This document shows, one piece after another, positions 1 to 7,673 of a stretch of 12,755 bases of DNA (positions are counted from its first letter, which is position 1; every line of letters starts with the position of its first letter). The notes under the pieces are model-generated. The model did no database searches, was not told the DNA's origin, and was given only the letters and a program-made list of their open reading frames with translations. The stretch spans positions 1 to 12,755 of the forward strand of contig DCPV01000198.1 of assembly GCA_002323775.1 (NCBI GenBank). The letters run 5' to 3'. Position numbers and translations under genes: made by a program. The stretch is from Firmicutes bacterium UBA1535 (GTDB lineage Bacteria > Bacillota > Clostridia > Tissierellales > Sedimentibacteraceae).

Positions 1-40
1 ATAAAATAAAAGGATATCCTATCGTTATTTTAGGATACCC
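1..40 (-). terminator. Rho-independent terminator after the cheY/cheX-like operon
   Basis: Read on the minus strand, GGGTATCCTA pairs with TAGGATATCC over 10 bp with one G-U wobble and a 9-nt loop. A T-rich tail (TTTTATTTTAT) follows at the window edge. The arms are at 31-40 and 12-21 on the plus strand, 17 nt past the stop codon of the CheX-like gene. It closes the two-gene unit. Confidence 0.8.
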
Positions 41-57
41 ATTATATTAATTATTAA

Positions 58-957
58 TTATATTGCTGTAGGTACGTTGCCGGCAATTAAAAAATTTACT
101 ATTCCGAAAGTAAATTTAATTGGTATGCAAAAGGCATTTTTCATCCTTATAATCTTCTTATCTCTGCCAAAAATCTGTGGTGTCAAGTCGAGTTCCATTC
201 TATCTGCATTTGACATATTTACGCAGAATATACCATTAGTGAGATTCATGAACTCACTAAACGATGCCTTTACATATTCATCAAGCTCAGGATACTCCTC
301 ATCGCTAAATCTGGATGCAAATTTAATCAATGTATTATTGTCTGCTTCTAAGGCTGTATATGCGCTGAATTCGCCCTCTATTCTTTGACAAGTAAAATTC
401 TTGCACTCAAAATCCCTTATTGTGATTGATTTCATTGGAATAAAATCATCTCCAACAAATCTGACTAAGTTTTTAAATAACAATGAAATATATTCGGTGT
501 AAAGTGCTGCATCTTCAAACGCTTCAAATTCATAGAAATTTTCTATAACTTCAAGCATTTTTTCACTTTGAGTTAATGTGAAGTCTGTATCTTTAATTTT
601 ACATTCTTTTTTGTATTCTTCTATAGCATTTTCAAAACGGCTGTTGGTCATATACCCCTTATCTACGAGTGCTTGTCCTAGTAAAATGTATCCGATATTT
701 TGGGACTTTAAGAGTTCTGAAACCTGATCATCTGTCAAATATCCCATCTCTACAGCAATGCTTCCGAACATTTTATCAATTCTTGCTTGCAGTCTGTGAA
801 CCTTATTAACTTGGTCTGCTGTCATATATCCAGCATTGATAGCAAGGACTCCCAGCTTTAATCTAACATTTTTTTGAAATTCTAAAACTTCTATTAATTG
901 GTTTATTGTAATATATTCTTTGTTTAATAAATAGCTGCCAAAAAATTGAGTATACAT
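58..957 (-). CDS. CheX-like phosphatase domain protein with four N-terminal MshEN-like repeats
   Basis: This 299-residue soluble protein has no signal peptide or membrane segment. Residues 5-115 are four tandem repeats with an exact 29-residue period: glycines at 7, 36, 65 and 94, each followed by a (G/E)Y(I/M/L)T turn. They resemble the half-motifs of the MshEN (GspE/PilB N-terminal) domain. A linker of about residues 116-150 leads to a C-terminal domain of the CheX/CheC type. There Glu235-x-x-Asn238 followed by Asn241-Gly242 matches the E-x-x-N motif by which CheX dephosphorylates CheY-P. The gene starts 2 nt after the CheY-like stop codon, with an AAGGATGGTGA ribosome site inside the upstream gene, so translational coupling is likely. 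Its probable role is phosphatase for that receiver. The CheX assignment is fairly firm. The MshEN assignment is by pattern only: the Arg of the RLG signature is absent (Lys34 in repeat 2), so cyclic-di-GMP binding is uncertain. Confidence 0.82.
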   Translation of the reverse strand: MYTQFFGSYLLNKEYITINQLIEVLEFQKNVRLKLGVLAINAGYMTADQVNKVHRLQARIDKMFGSIAVEMGYLTDDQVSELLKSQNIGYILLGQALVDKGYMTNSRFENAIEEYKKECKIKDTDFTLTQSEKMLEVIENFYEFEAFEDAALYTEYISLLFKNLVRFVGDDFIPMKSITIRDFECKNFTCQRIEGEFSAYTALEADNNTLIKFASRFSDEEYPELDEYVKASFSEFMNLTNGIFCVNMSNADRMELDLTPQIFGRDKKIIRMKNAFCIPIKFTFGIVNFLIAGNVPTAI

Positions 958-959
958 TA

Positions 960-1340
960 TTATTCACCATCCTTTAGCAGTTTACCTACGACCTTTTTAA
1001 CATCTTCTGCAAAAACAGGCTTATGTATAAAGTCAAAGGCACCAGCTTCTATTGCTAATTTTAAATATTTTTGTGTAATTACTGAGGAAGCTATAACAAC
1101 CTTTGCCCCTGGATCAGAATTAGTTATCTCTTTTAAAGCTTCGACTCCTGTTATTTCAGGCATGATAATATCCATGAAAACTATATCAGGCGTAATCTCC
1201 TTATATCTACTTATCGCCTCTCTACCATTCGAGGCATAGGATATATCTGTACATCCCATTGAATTTAGAATATCGCTAATTTGCTTTCTAACCAATATAG
1301 AGTCATCGCTAATAAGCACTTTTAAATCGTTTATAAGCAT
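960..1340 (-). CDS. CheY-like single-domain response regulator
   Basis: This stand-alone receiver domain has 126 residues and no output domain. With the ATG at 1340, the acidic pocket is Asp12-Asp13, the phosphoacceptor is Asp57 (in FMDIIMP), the switch hydroxyl is Ser85 or Ser86, and the conserved lysine is Lys107 (in HKP). These positions match E. coli CheY closely. TTG at 1352 and GTG at 1349 are in frame and would add four or three residues. I prefer 1340 because GGTGA lies five bases upstream of it, the same arrangement as the next gene, and because the domain then begins normally. The next gene encodes its likely phosphatase. No histidine kinase or chemoreceptor is nearby, so the input is unknown. 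It could serve chemotaxis or another phosphorelay. Confidence 0.9.
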   Translation of the reverse strand: MLINDLKVLISDDSILVRKQISDILNSMGCTDISYASNGREAISRYKEITPDIVFMDIIMPEITGVEALKEITNSDPGAKVVIASSVITQKYLKLAIEAGAFDFIHKPVFAEDVKKVVGKLLKDGE

Positions 1341-1352
1341 CTTTTTCACCAA

Positions 1353-1663
1353 CCATCCTTTTATTTTATAAAAAAATATATAGTATATATTTTATACTGT
1401 TTAGGTATTATTTGCAAGTATTTTTGTAATATTATGGCGAAAAATGTAAATATTTTTTGCTTGTTAATGTTTTCCAATGAAAATTTTATTATCTTAATCA
1501 AAAGCATTATTATAAAAGCATATTTGCATATTAATTTGTTTGGTAAAATGCTTTATGCTTTACTTTTTTAGAACGAAAATGAAGAAGTGCGTCAATCGAC
1601 AAAAAATTGGATACTCATGTTGTATTGCTTTGTTTTATATACTTGTTATGGATGCTTTATAAT
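1353..1663. other. AT-rich intergenic region upstream of the cheY-like gene
   Basis: I find no gene of convincing length or composition in these 311 bases. The cheY promoter should lie here on the minus strand. The best candidate is TTGCAA, then 15 nt, then TATAAA near 1395-1420, which is a weak match. A cluster of short repeats occurs at 1501-1561: AAAGCAT twice (1501, 1515), then ATGCTTT twice (1548, 1555). ATGCTTTAT occurs again at 1652. These could be regulator half-sites or chance in AT-rich DNA. I saw no sigma-28 (motility) promoter pattern. Confidence 0.45.
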
Positions 1664-1723
1664 GTCAATCAAAAAACTAAAAACACCAATAGTTTTGAAT
1701 TCTATTCAAAAACTATTGGTGTT
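1664..1723 (-). terminator. Rho-independent terminator after the M32 carboxypeptidase gene
   Basis: Arms at 1704-1723 and 1682-1700 form a 19-bp stem with a single bulged A and a 3-nt loop. On the minus strand the stem is followed by GTTTTTAGTTTTTTG, a good U-tract. The plus-strand side has no T-run, so it acts on minus-strand transcripts. It begins 10 nt past the stop codon of the carboxypeptidase gene. Confidence 0.9.
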
Positions 1724-1733
1724 AAAATCTATA

Positions 1734-3233
1734 TTATAAATTATAAATCTTAGAATATTTGTCTTTTAGATAATTTACATAATACATAGGGTTAAAATCT
1801 TCCCCTGTTGCAAGCTTTAATATCTCCTTAGGATACTTTGTGCTTCCATACTTATGTATTTTCTCCTTAAGCCACTCATTAATTTCCTTAGTTGTACCGC
1901 TTTCAAGTATTTTCTCAATATCAATTTCCTGCTTCATCTTATTGTATATTTGAGCTGCATATGCAGAGCCTAGAGCATATGTTGGGAAATATCCAAACAT
2001 TCCGCCCGCCCAATGTACATCCTGAAGAACTCCTTGACTTACACTAGGCACATCAATACCTAGATATTCTTTTACCATTTTATTCCAAACTGTAGGTAAT
2101 TCTGAAACTTCAACCTCATTATTCAAAATCATTCTTTCGATATCATATCTTATCATGATATGCAAAGGATAAGTAAGCTCATCAGCTTCAACTCTTATAA
2201 GTGAGTTTTCAACCTTATTTATAGACTTATAAAAATCTTCAAGACTTATATCCTTTAATTGCTCCTTAAATATCTCCTGAAGCTTGCTATAGTGTATTTC
2301 CCAGAACTTATGGCTTCTTCCTATTATGTTTTCAAAAAATCTGGATTGAGACTCGTGCATTGCCATAGAAGCACCATCACCTACATTAGTATCATCAAGC
2401 TCAGGGTCTATCTGCTGATTATATGTAGCATGACCAAGCTCGTGGATTGCTGAAAATATGCTTGAAGTAAACATATTCTCATAGTAGTGAACTGTAAATC
2501 TTACATCCTTTGTAGAAACACCTGAAGTAAACGGATGCTCGCTTTCTTTCATCAATCCGTGATTTGTGTCATAGCACATAACCTTTTGTATATATTTTGC
2601 AAATTCAATCTGATCTAATCTAGGATAAGTTTTGCTTTCAAAACTATTGTTGTACTCTAATTTTTTGCTAGTAATCTCCTTCACAAACGGAACTAATTCT
2701 TTCTTTAAAATTCCAAAAAATTCATCATACTCAACAGTAGTGAATTCAGGCTCGAAATCATCAAGCAAAAGGTCATAGCCTTTAAGCTTTTCAGTTTCTA
2801 GGTATTTAGCAAATTTTTTTCCGTATGAGATTATTTCCTCCAAGCTAGGTTTAAACATTTCAAAATCATTTTTTGTCTTTGCCTCAGCCCATGTATTTTC
2901 GCTTGTTGCTAAAAGCATTCTGTATTGTACATATTCTTCCATAGGTATCTTGAGAATTTTGTCTACACTCTTTTTTGCCTCTACAATTTCGTGAGCTAAA
3001 ACACTATCAAGCTTATCTTTACCTGCATATAGCTTATTTATTATATCTATACGCTCCGATGAGGTTTGTAGCTTATATGATTCTTCTGATAATACGCCCG
3101 TATATTTTGCTCTTTCTCCAAAGCAACCCTTTGGAGCTTCAGTAGCTGAATCCCAGCTTATCATCCACATAGCGTAATGATATGCTTTAAGCCTTTTCCT
3201 ATACTCCTCATATTTACTAATTAATTCCTTCAT
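1734..3233 (-). CDS. M32-family zinc metallocarboxypeptidase (carboxypeptidase Taq type)
   Basis: This 499-residue cytoplasmic enzyme removes C-terminal residues from peptides with broad specificity. All M32 signatures are visible in order: HPF (233-235), DVRFT (243-247), the zinc motif His264-Glu-Leu-Gly-His268, His293-Glu294-Ser-Gln with Glu294 as third zinc ligand, IRVEAD (346-351) and GVLQDVHW (401-408). Length is normal for the family, and there is no signal peptide. The ATG at 3233 has an ideal AGGAGG seven bases upstream. It lies 72 bp after the chimeric proS gene with no terminator between, so the two may share a transcript. A peptide-degrading role fits the peptide and amino-acid lifestyle suggested by iadA and the YfcC-type carrier. 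Confidence 0.95.
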   Translation of the reverse strand: MKELISKYEEYRKRLKAYHYAMWMISWDSATEAPKGCFGERAKYTGVLSEESYKLQTSSERIDIINKLYAGKDKLDSVLAHEIVEAKKSVDKILKIPMEEYVQYRMLLATSENTWAEAKTKNDFEMFKPSLEEIISYGKKFAKYLETEKLKGYDLLLDDFEPEFTTVEYDEFFGILKKELVPFVKEITSKKLEYNNSFESKTYPRLDQIEFAKYIQKVMCYDTNHGLMKESEHPFTSGVSTKDVRFTVHYYENMFTSSIFSAIHELGHATYNQQIDPELDDTNVGDGASMAMHESQSRFFENIIGRSHKFWEIHYSKLQEIFKEQLKDISLEDFYKSINKVENSLIRVEADELTYPLHIMIRYDIERMILNNEVEVSELPTVWNKMVKEYLGIDVPSVSQGVLQDVHWAGGMFGYFPTYALGSAYAAQIYNKMKQEIDIEKILESGTTKEINEWLKEKIHKYGSTKYPKEILKLATGEDFNPMYYVNYLKDKYSKIYNL

Positions 3234-3305
3234 TTTAAAGCCTCCTAGATTTTATTATTTGATACTTCAAATATTCTTACTATGATTTTAAAAATATGTG
3301 AAAAA

Positions 3306-4547
3306 TTAATACGCTCTTGCAATATAAACCATATGCTTTGCTTCTTTGCCGCAGAAATGGCATTTATCTGATAACTGCTCCTGTTCAAACGGCATACATC
3401 TTATTGTTGCACCTGTTTCTTCTTTTAGCTTTGCTTCACATTCCGGACAGCCACACCACATAGCTTTTGCAAATCCCGGTTTGTCTGTTATGCTTTTCTT
3501 GTAATCCTCGTAGCTTTCCATAGTGTATGTATGTGCTTCCCTGTGCTGTCTTGCTTTTTCTAACATATCCTTTTGCATCGTTTCTAGCATTGATTTTACA
3601 GTCTCGCCAATATTATCTAAAGAAATAATTTCTTTTTCCAGCTTATCTCTCCTTACCGCTACCGCTTGGTTGTTTTCTATATCCTTTGGTCCTATTTCTA
3701 TTCTCATTGGATAGCCTTTCATTTCGTATTGGTTAAATTTCCAGCCCGGTGAGTTAGCAGTATCATCATCTAATTCAACTCTTATTCCCTTTGATTTTAG
3801 CTCGTCAAATAAAGCATTAGCCTTTTCTAATACTCCCTCTTTTTTCTGAGCAATCGGTATTATAACAACCTGTGTTGGTGCAACTCTTGGCGGTAGTACC
3901 AGCCCTCTGTTGTCACCGTGAACCATTATAAGTCCACCTATTAATCGTGTGGATATACCCCATGATGTATGATAAGGATATTCTTGCTTTCCTGTTCTTC
4001 CTAAGTAATTTATATCAAAGGCTTTTGTAAAATGCTGCCCTAAGTTATGAGAAGTACCCGCTTGAAGCGCTTGACCATCGTGCATAAGTGCTTCCATTGT
4101 ATACGTAGCAAAAGCTCCGGCAAATTTTTCTTTTTCACTTTTTTGTCCCACAACAACAGGCATAGCAAGTAAATCTTCTGCTACCTCTTTATATATCCCA
4201 AGAATTTTCAATGTTTCTTCTTGAGCCTCATCATATGTTTCATGGAGAGTATGGCCCTCCTGCCATAAAAATTCTGATGTTCTTAGGAATGGACGTGTTG
4301 CTTTCTCCCAACGCACTACACTGCACCACTGATTGTAAAGATATGGTAAATCCCTGTATGAATTTAACCATTTACTGTACATATTGCAAATTATAGTTTC
4401 TGATGTAGGTCTAACGCACAATCTCTCTCCAAGCTCTGTGCTTCCTCCATGTGTAACCCATGCAACCTCCGGAGCAAAGCCCTCTACATGCTCTTTTTCT
4501 TTATTTAATAAGCTTATAATTATTCCTAATAATCTATCAATTTTCAT
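3306..4547 (-). CDS. proS: Chimeric, N-terminally truncated proline--tRNA ligase (ProS type 3)
   Basis: Residues from about 12 to 413 are a clear archaeal/eukaryotic-type prolyl-tRNA synthetase. Visible features are RPTSE (46-50), class II motif 2 (Arg79 to His98, with [13 protein letters not shown]), motif 3 (about 196-223, [11 protein letters not shown]), an anticodon-binding domain, and a C-terminal zinc domain with Cys365, Cys367, Cys370, Cys384, Cys396 and Cys399, ending in the family's terminal Tyr. The family is normally about 480 residues, so about 67 N-terminal residues are missing, including motif 1 (dimer interface). In their place the protein starts [11 protein letters not shown], which is typical of WYL/YafY-type helix-turn-helix regulators. 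The join falls at a shared Leu-Leu-Asn-Lys (4500-4511). The reading frame is otherwise intact. Charging of tRNA-Pro is unlikely without motif 1, so a second proS elsewhere is expected. No T-box is visible upstream. The start site is a weak AAAAGG then ATG. Functionally it is probably a pseudogene or an assembly chimera. Confidence 0.85.
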   Translation of the reverse strand: MKIDRLLGIIISLLNKEKEHVEGFAPEVAWVTHGGSTELGERLCVRPTSETIICNMYSKWLNSYRDLPYLYNQWCSVVRWEKATRPFLRTSEFLWQEGHTLHETYDEAQEETLKILGIYKEVAEDLLAMPVVVGQKSEKEKFAGAFATYTMEALMHDGQALQAGTSHNLGQHFTKAFDINYLGRTGKQEYPYHTSWGISTRLIGGLIMVHGDNRGLVLPPRVAPTQVVIIPIAQKKEGVLEKANALFDELKSKGIRVELDDDTANSPGWKFNQYEMKGYPMRIEIGPKDIENNQAVAVRRDKLEKEIISLDNIGETVKSMLETMQKDMLEKARQHREAHTYTMESYEDYKKSITDKPGFAKAMWCGCPECEAKLKEETGATIRCMPFEQEQLSDKCHFCGKEAKHMVYIARAY

Positions 4548-4700
4548 ATCTTATTTACCTTTTCACAAATATTCTACAAGAGTATCAACTGCTTATCCAT
4601 CATGCCAAATATTCAACTATATCTCGTCTGTACATCAATCAAAAATAATCATCTTTTATCTTACAGCTTTTGAAATTATTTTATCACAATATGTATTATC

Positions 4701-4714
4701 TGTAAATATTTACA
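4701..4714. repeat. Perfect 14-bp palindrome, possible operator
   Basis: TGTAAATATTTACA is a perfect inverted repeat in the 216-bp gap between the uvrA-like stop codon and the chimeric proS start. It is about 155 bp upstream of that start. A possible weak minus-strand promoter (TTGATT at 4637-4642, TATAGT at 4616-4621, 15-bp spacer) lies between. It may be an operator for the regulator gene whose first codons remain fused to proS, or chance in AT-rich DNA. I do not recognise the binding family. Confidence 0.35.
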
Positions 4715-4763
4715 TTTTATATTTATTTTGTGTCTATCGCTTGAAAGCATTATTATATAAAAA

Positions 4764-7613
4764 TCACTCAATATATTTTCTTAAATATCTTCCTGTATGT
4801 GATTTATCAGATGCTATAACTTCCTCCGGTGTCCCCTCTGTCACAATTTCTCCGCCATCTTCTCCTGCATCAGGCCCAATATCAATTATGTAATCTGCTG
4901 TTTTTATAAAATCCAGATTATGCTCTATCACCAGTACAGAATTACCAAGTTCAACAAGTTCATTTAAGGAAATCAGTAATTTCTCAATATCTTGTGTATG
5001 CAGTCCTGTAGTTGGCTCATCTAAAATATACATATTGCCGGTTTCTTTTTTTGTTTTTCCCAGCTCCCTTCCAAGCTTTAATCTTTGGGCTTCACCTCCT
5101 GACAGGGTCAAAGATGATTGTCCCAATTTCAGATATCCAAGTCCCAGCTTATTTAATACTTGAAGCTTATTATGAATAAGCTTCACATCTTTAAAAAACT
5201 CTATGCCTTCTTCTATTGTTAGCTCCAGTACCTCAGCAATACTCTTTTCTTTGAATTTAACCTCAAGCATCTCATTTTTATATCTCTTGCCATTACATAC
5301 CGGACAAATAGTTGTGATATCCTGCATAAATTGCAGCTCCATCACAATACTTCCCTCTCCCGTACAGGTCTCACATCTTCCGCCTTTATTATTAAAGCTA
5401 AAACTTGAGATATCATATCCTCTGGCTTGAGCTTCCTCTGTATTGGCATATATTTCTCTTATCTTATCATAAATATTTAGGTAAGTTGCCGGATTAGAGC
5501 GTGAACTTCTTCCAATTGGGGATTGGTCAATATACCTTACATCTTTAATAAAATCAATCCCTTCAATTTTGTCATGTAGTCCGGGTTTTATTCTTGCATC
5601 ATATAGCTTTGAAGCTATCCCTTTATATAATATCTCATTTATTAAACTACTTTTCCCTGACCCTGACACACCTGTTATACACACAAAAACATCTAATGGT
5701 ATATTAAGATTAATATTTTTAAGATTATTTTCTCTTGCACCTTTAATCTTAATCCATTTCCCCTGTCCTTTACGCCTTAGTTTTGGAACTACTATTCCTT
5801 TCTTATTTGTCAGATACTGTCCTGTCAAAGATTTATCTGTGTTTATAACTTTTTGAATATCACCACTTACCATGATTTCTCCGCCATATGCACCAGCTCC
5901 CGGTCCTAGTTCAATAATATGGTCTGCACTTTTAATAGTTTCCATATCATGCTCAACCACTACCACAGTATTTCCAATATCTCTAAGCTTTTTTAATGCC
6001 TTGATTATTTTAAATGTGTCTTTCTCATGAAGCCCTATGCTTGGTTCATCTAATATATACAACATTCCCATAAGATTTGAGCCTATTTGTGATGATAAGC
6101 GTATTCTTTGAGTTTCTCCTCCCGAAAGTGAGTCTGCACTTCTGCCTATATTTAGATATTCTAGTCCTATTTCTGAAAGTGATACTAGCTTATTAAGTAT
6201 TTCGTTGATAATTTGTTGTGCACTCTCTTTTTTGTCATCTGGTACTTTTAGGTTTGTTAAAAATTTTATCAATTCTTTTATCTGTAAATTACATAAATCA
6301 TATATGTCTAAGCCATCTATCTTAACTAACAATCTTTCTTTCTTTAATTTTTTACCGCTGCAATCAGGACAAATATGGGAAGTAAATAGCTTTTCATTTT
6401 CTTTACTCTTAGACCCATCAGCTAAACCTTTTTTGTAGAGTCGTGTTACGTAATTCACTAATCCTTCATAGCTTACATATCTTCGTTTTTCCGCTTGCTC
6501 TCTTTCTCCGTCAGCCTTAAGTATCTCGTATCGTTCTCCATTAGTTCCAAAAAATATCACATCCTTTATTTTATCAGGAAGCTCCTTGAATGGCGTATCT
6601 ACGCTGAAATTATAATGCTTAGCAAGGCTATATAGCCTTGCTGCACCATTTTTATCACTTATACTAAATTGAGATACATACAGAGGGTCATTCCTCATAC
6701 TCTTATTTTCGTCTTTAACTAACAAATATGGCTCTGTCATTTTATATGTTCCCAAGCCTTGGCATGTTGAACATGCTCCACTGACATCATTTGCAGAGAA
6801 GTTTTTAGGCAGAAATTTATTTGCTATCATATTATGTTCGCAATTAATAAATCCCTTATTAAATTTATTTATTTCTTCTATTGAAATATCCTCGCTTATT
6901 ATCTTAAATCGCATTAAATTCTGACCTAATTCAGATGCCTTTTCTATCGCACTCGCTAATTGTTCATAGTTTCTTTTATTTACTGCAACTTCATCAACTA
7001 TTACTTCTATAAAATATGTTTCATTTTCCAATAATTCTATTTTATTTTTCATATTATGTACTTCGTCATTAACGATAATTTTTCTAAAGCCCTTATTTCT
7101 TAGCTCTGTTAATAAATAATCATAATTCTCGTCATATATTTTGCTCACAGGAGCAATAATTTCTATTCTAGTGCCTTCGGGAAGATTCAAAATATGCTCT
7201 GCTATCTGATTAGTTGGCTGGCTTTCGATTTTCTTGCTGCAAACAGGACAATGTGGAATTCCTAGCACCACATATAACAGCCTTATATAGTTAGATATAT
7301 CAGCCATACTTGCTACTGATGAACGTGGATTGACAATTCCCCTTTTCTGTGGGATTGAAATAACAGGGGATAATCCCATGACAATGTCAACATCAGGCTT
7401 TTCCATATTCATTATATTGGCTCTTGAAGAAGATGATATCGATTGTAAAAATCTTCTTTGTCCTTCACCATATAATATATTATAAGCAAGAGAAGATTTC
7501 CCAGACCCACTCACTCCTGTAACAACAGTAAGTGCTTCTCTCGGTATTTCAACGCTAATATTTTTTAAATTATTCTCTCTTGCTCCTTTTATGCTTATGT
7601 TTTTTCTTATCAA
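4764..7613 (-). CDS. uvrA: UvrA-family excinuclease ABC ATPase (likely paralogue, UvrA2-like)
   Basis: This 949-residue protein has two fused ABC ATPase modules. Module 1 has Walker [10 protein letters not shown] (33-41), signature LSGGETQR (496-503) and Walker B LYILDEPS (518-525). Module 2 has Walker [10 protein letters not shown] (648-656), signature LSGGEAQR (837-844) and Walker [11 protein letters not shown] (861-870), with His898. Zinc-binding cysteines are Cys122/125, Cys281/284, Cys415/418 and the DNA-contact finger Cys747/750/770/773. UvrA finds distorted or modified DNA and loads UvrB. The divergent sequence around the Walker regions ([20 protein letters not shown]) suggests a paralogue rather than the housekeeping copy, but residues 130-250 still resemble a UvrB-binding domain. 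The start is TTG at 7613: AGGGAG sits seven bases upstream, no ATG lies nearby, and the [10 protein letters not shown] motif begins at residue 9. It follows the nucleotidyltransferase gene by 58 bp and is probably cotranscribed. Related UvrA2/DrrC proteins protect against DNA-binding drugs. Confidence 0.93.
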   Translation of the reverse strand: MIRKNISIKGARENNLKNISVEIPREALTVVTGVSGSGKSSLAYNILYGEGQRRFLQSISSSSRANIMNMEKPDVDIVMGLSPVISIPQKRGIVNPRSSVASMADISNYIRLLYVVLGIPHCPVCSKKIESQPTNQIAEHILNLPEGTRIEIIAPVSKIYDENYDYLLTELRNKGFRKIIVNDEVHNMKNKIELLENETYFIEVIVDEVAVNKRNYEQLASAIEKASELGQNLMRFKIISEDISIEEINKFNKGFINCEHNMIANKFLPKNFSANDVSGACSTCQGLGTYKMTEPYLLVKDENKSMRNDPLYVSQFSISDKNGAARLYSLAKHYNFSVDTPFKELPDKIKDVIFFGTNGERYEILKADGEREQAEKRRYVSYEGLVNYVTRLYKKGLADGSKSKENEKLFTSHICPDCSGKKLKKERLLVKIDGLDIYDLCNLQIKELIKFLTNLKVPDDKKESAQQIINEILNKLVSLSEIGLEYLNIGRSADSLSGGETQRIRLSSQIGSNLMGMLYILDEPSIGLHEKDTFKIIKALKKLRDIGNTVVVVEHDMETIKSADHIIELGPGAGAYGGEIMVSGDIQKVINTDKSLTGQYLTNKKGIVVPKLRRKGQGKWIKIKGARENNLKNINLNIPLDVFVCITGVSGSGKSSLINEILYKGIASKLYDARIKPGLHDKIEGIDFIKDVRYIDQSPIGRSSRSNPATYLNIYDKIREIYANTEEAQARGYDISSFSFNNKGGRCETCTGEGSIVMELQFMQDITTICPVCNGKRYKNEMLEVKFKEKSIAEVLELTIEEGIEFFKDVKLIHNKLQVLNKLGLGYLKLGQSSLTLSGGEAQRLKLGRELGKTKKETGNMYILDEPTTGLHTQDIEKLLISLNELVELGNSVLVIEHNLDFIKTADYIIDIGPDAGEDGGEIVTEGTPEEVIASDKSHTGRYLRKYIE

Positions 7614-7641
7614 ATTATATTCTCCCTTACTTTTCCTTTAA

Positions 7642-7673
7642 AGCTGATTTGTTAAGTAATGTAATAATCAGCT
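7642..7673 (-). other. Intercistronic hairpin overlapping the nucleotidyltransferase stop codon
   Basis: AGCTGATT (7642-7649) and AATCAGCT (7666-7673) form a perfect 8-bp stem with a 16-nt loop. The stem overlaps the TAG stop codon. Only a short TTT follows on the minus strand, so it is a poor terminator. It could stabilise the upstream message or lower expression of the uvrA-like gene. Confidence 0.4.

Noticed and set aside
1347..1352. TTG (1352) or GTG (1349) as start of the cheY-like gene
   Set aside because: They abut the ribosome site, while the ATG at 1340 has a well-placed GGTGA and gives normal receiver numbering. They cannot be excluded without protein data.
1501..1514. 14-bp exact repeat AAAGCATTATTATA shared by 1501-1514 and 4744-4757
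   Set aside because: Both copies are in AT-rich intergenic DNA, the flanks do not match, and there are no terminal inverted repeats or target duplications. Chance or a shared -10-like string is enough to explain it.
1353..1663. Sigma-28 (motility) promoter for the cheY-cheX-like pair
   Set aside because: No TAAA plus GCCGATAT-like pair was found on the minus strand.
4548..4763. T-box leader expected for an aminoacyl-tRNA synthetase gene
   Set aside because: I looked for the T-box core and a specifier stem and found none. The gap has no T-box-like sequence or antiterminator pair, which fits the gene's 5' end having been replaced.
4384..4893. A plus-strand open frame of 169 codons across the proS-uvrA gap
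   Set aside because: It is antisense to two well-supported genes, has no ribosome site or recognisable domain, and its composition is that of complementary coding DNA.
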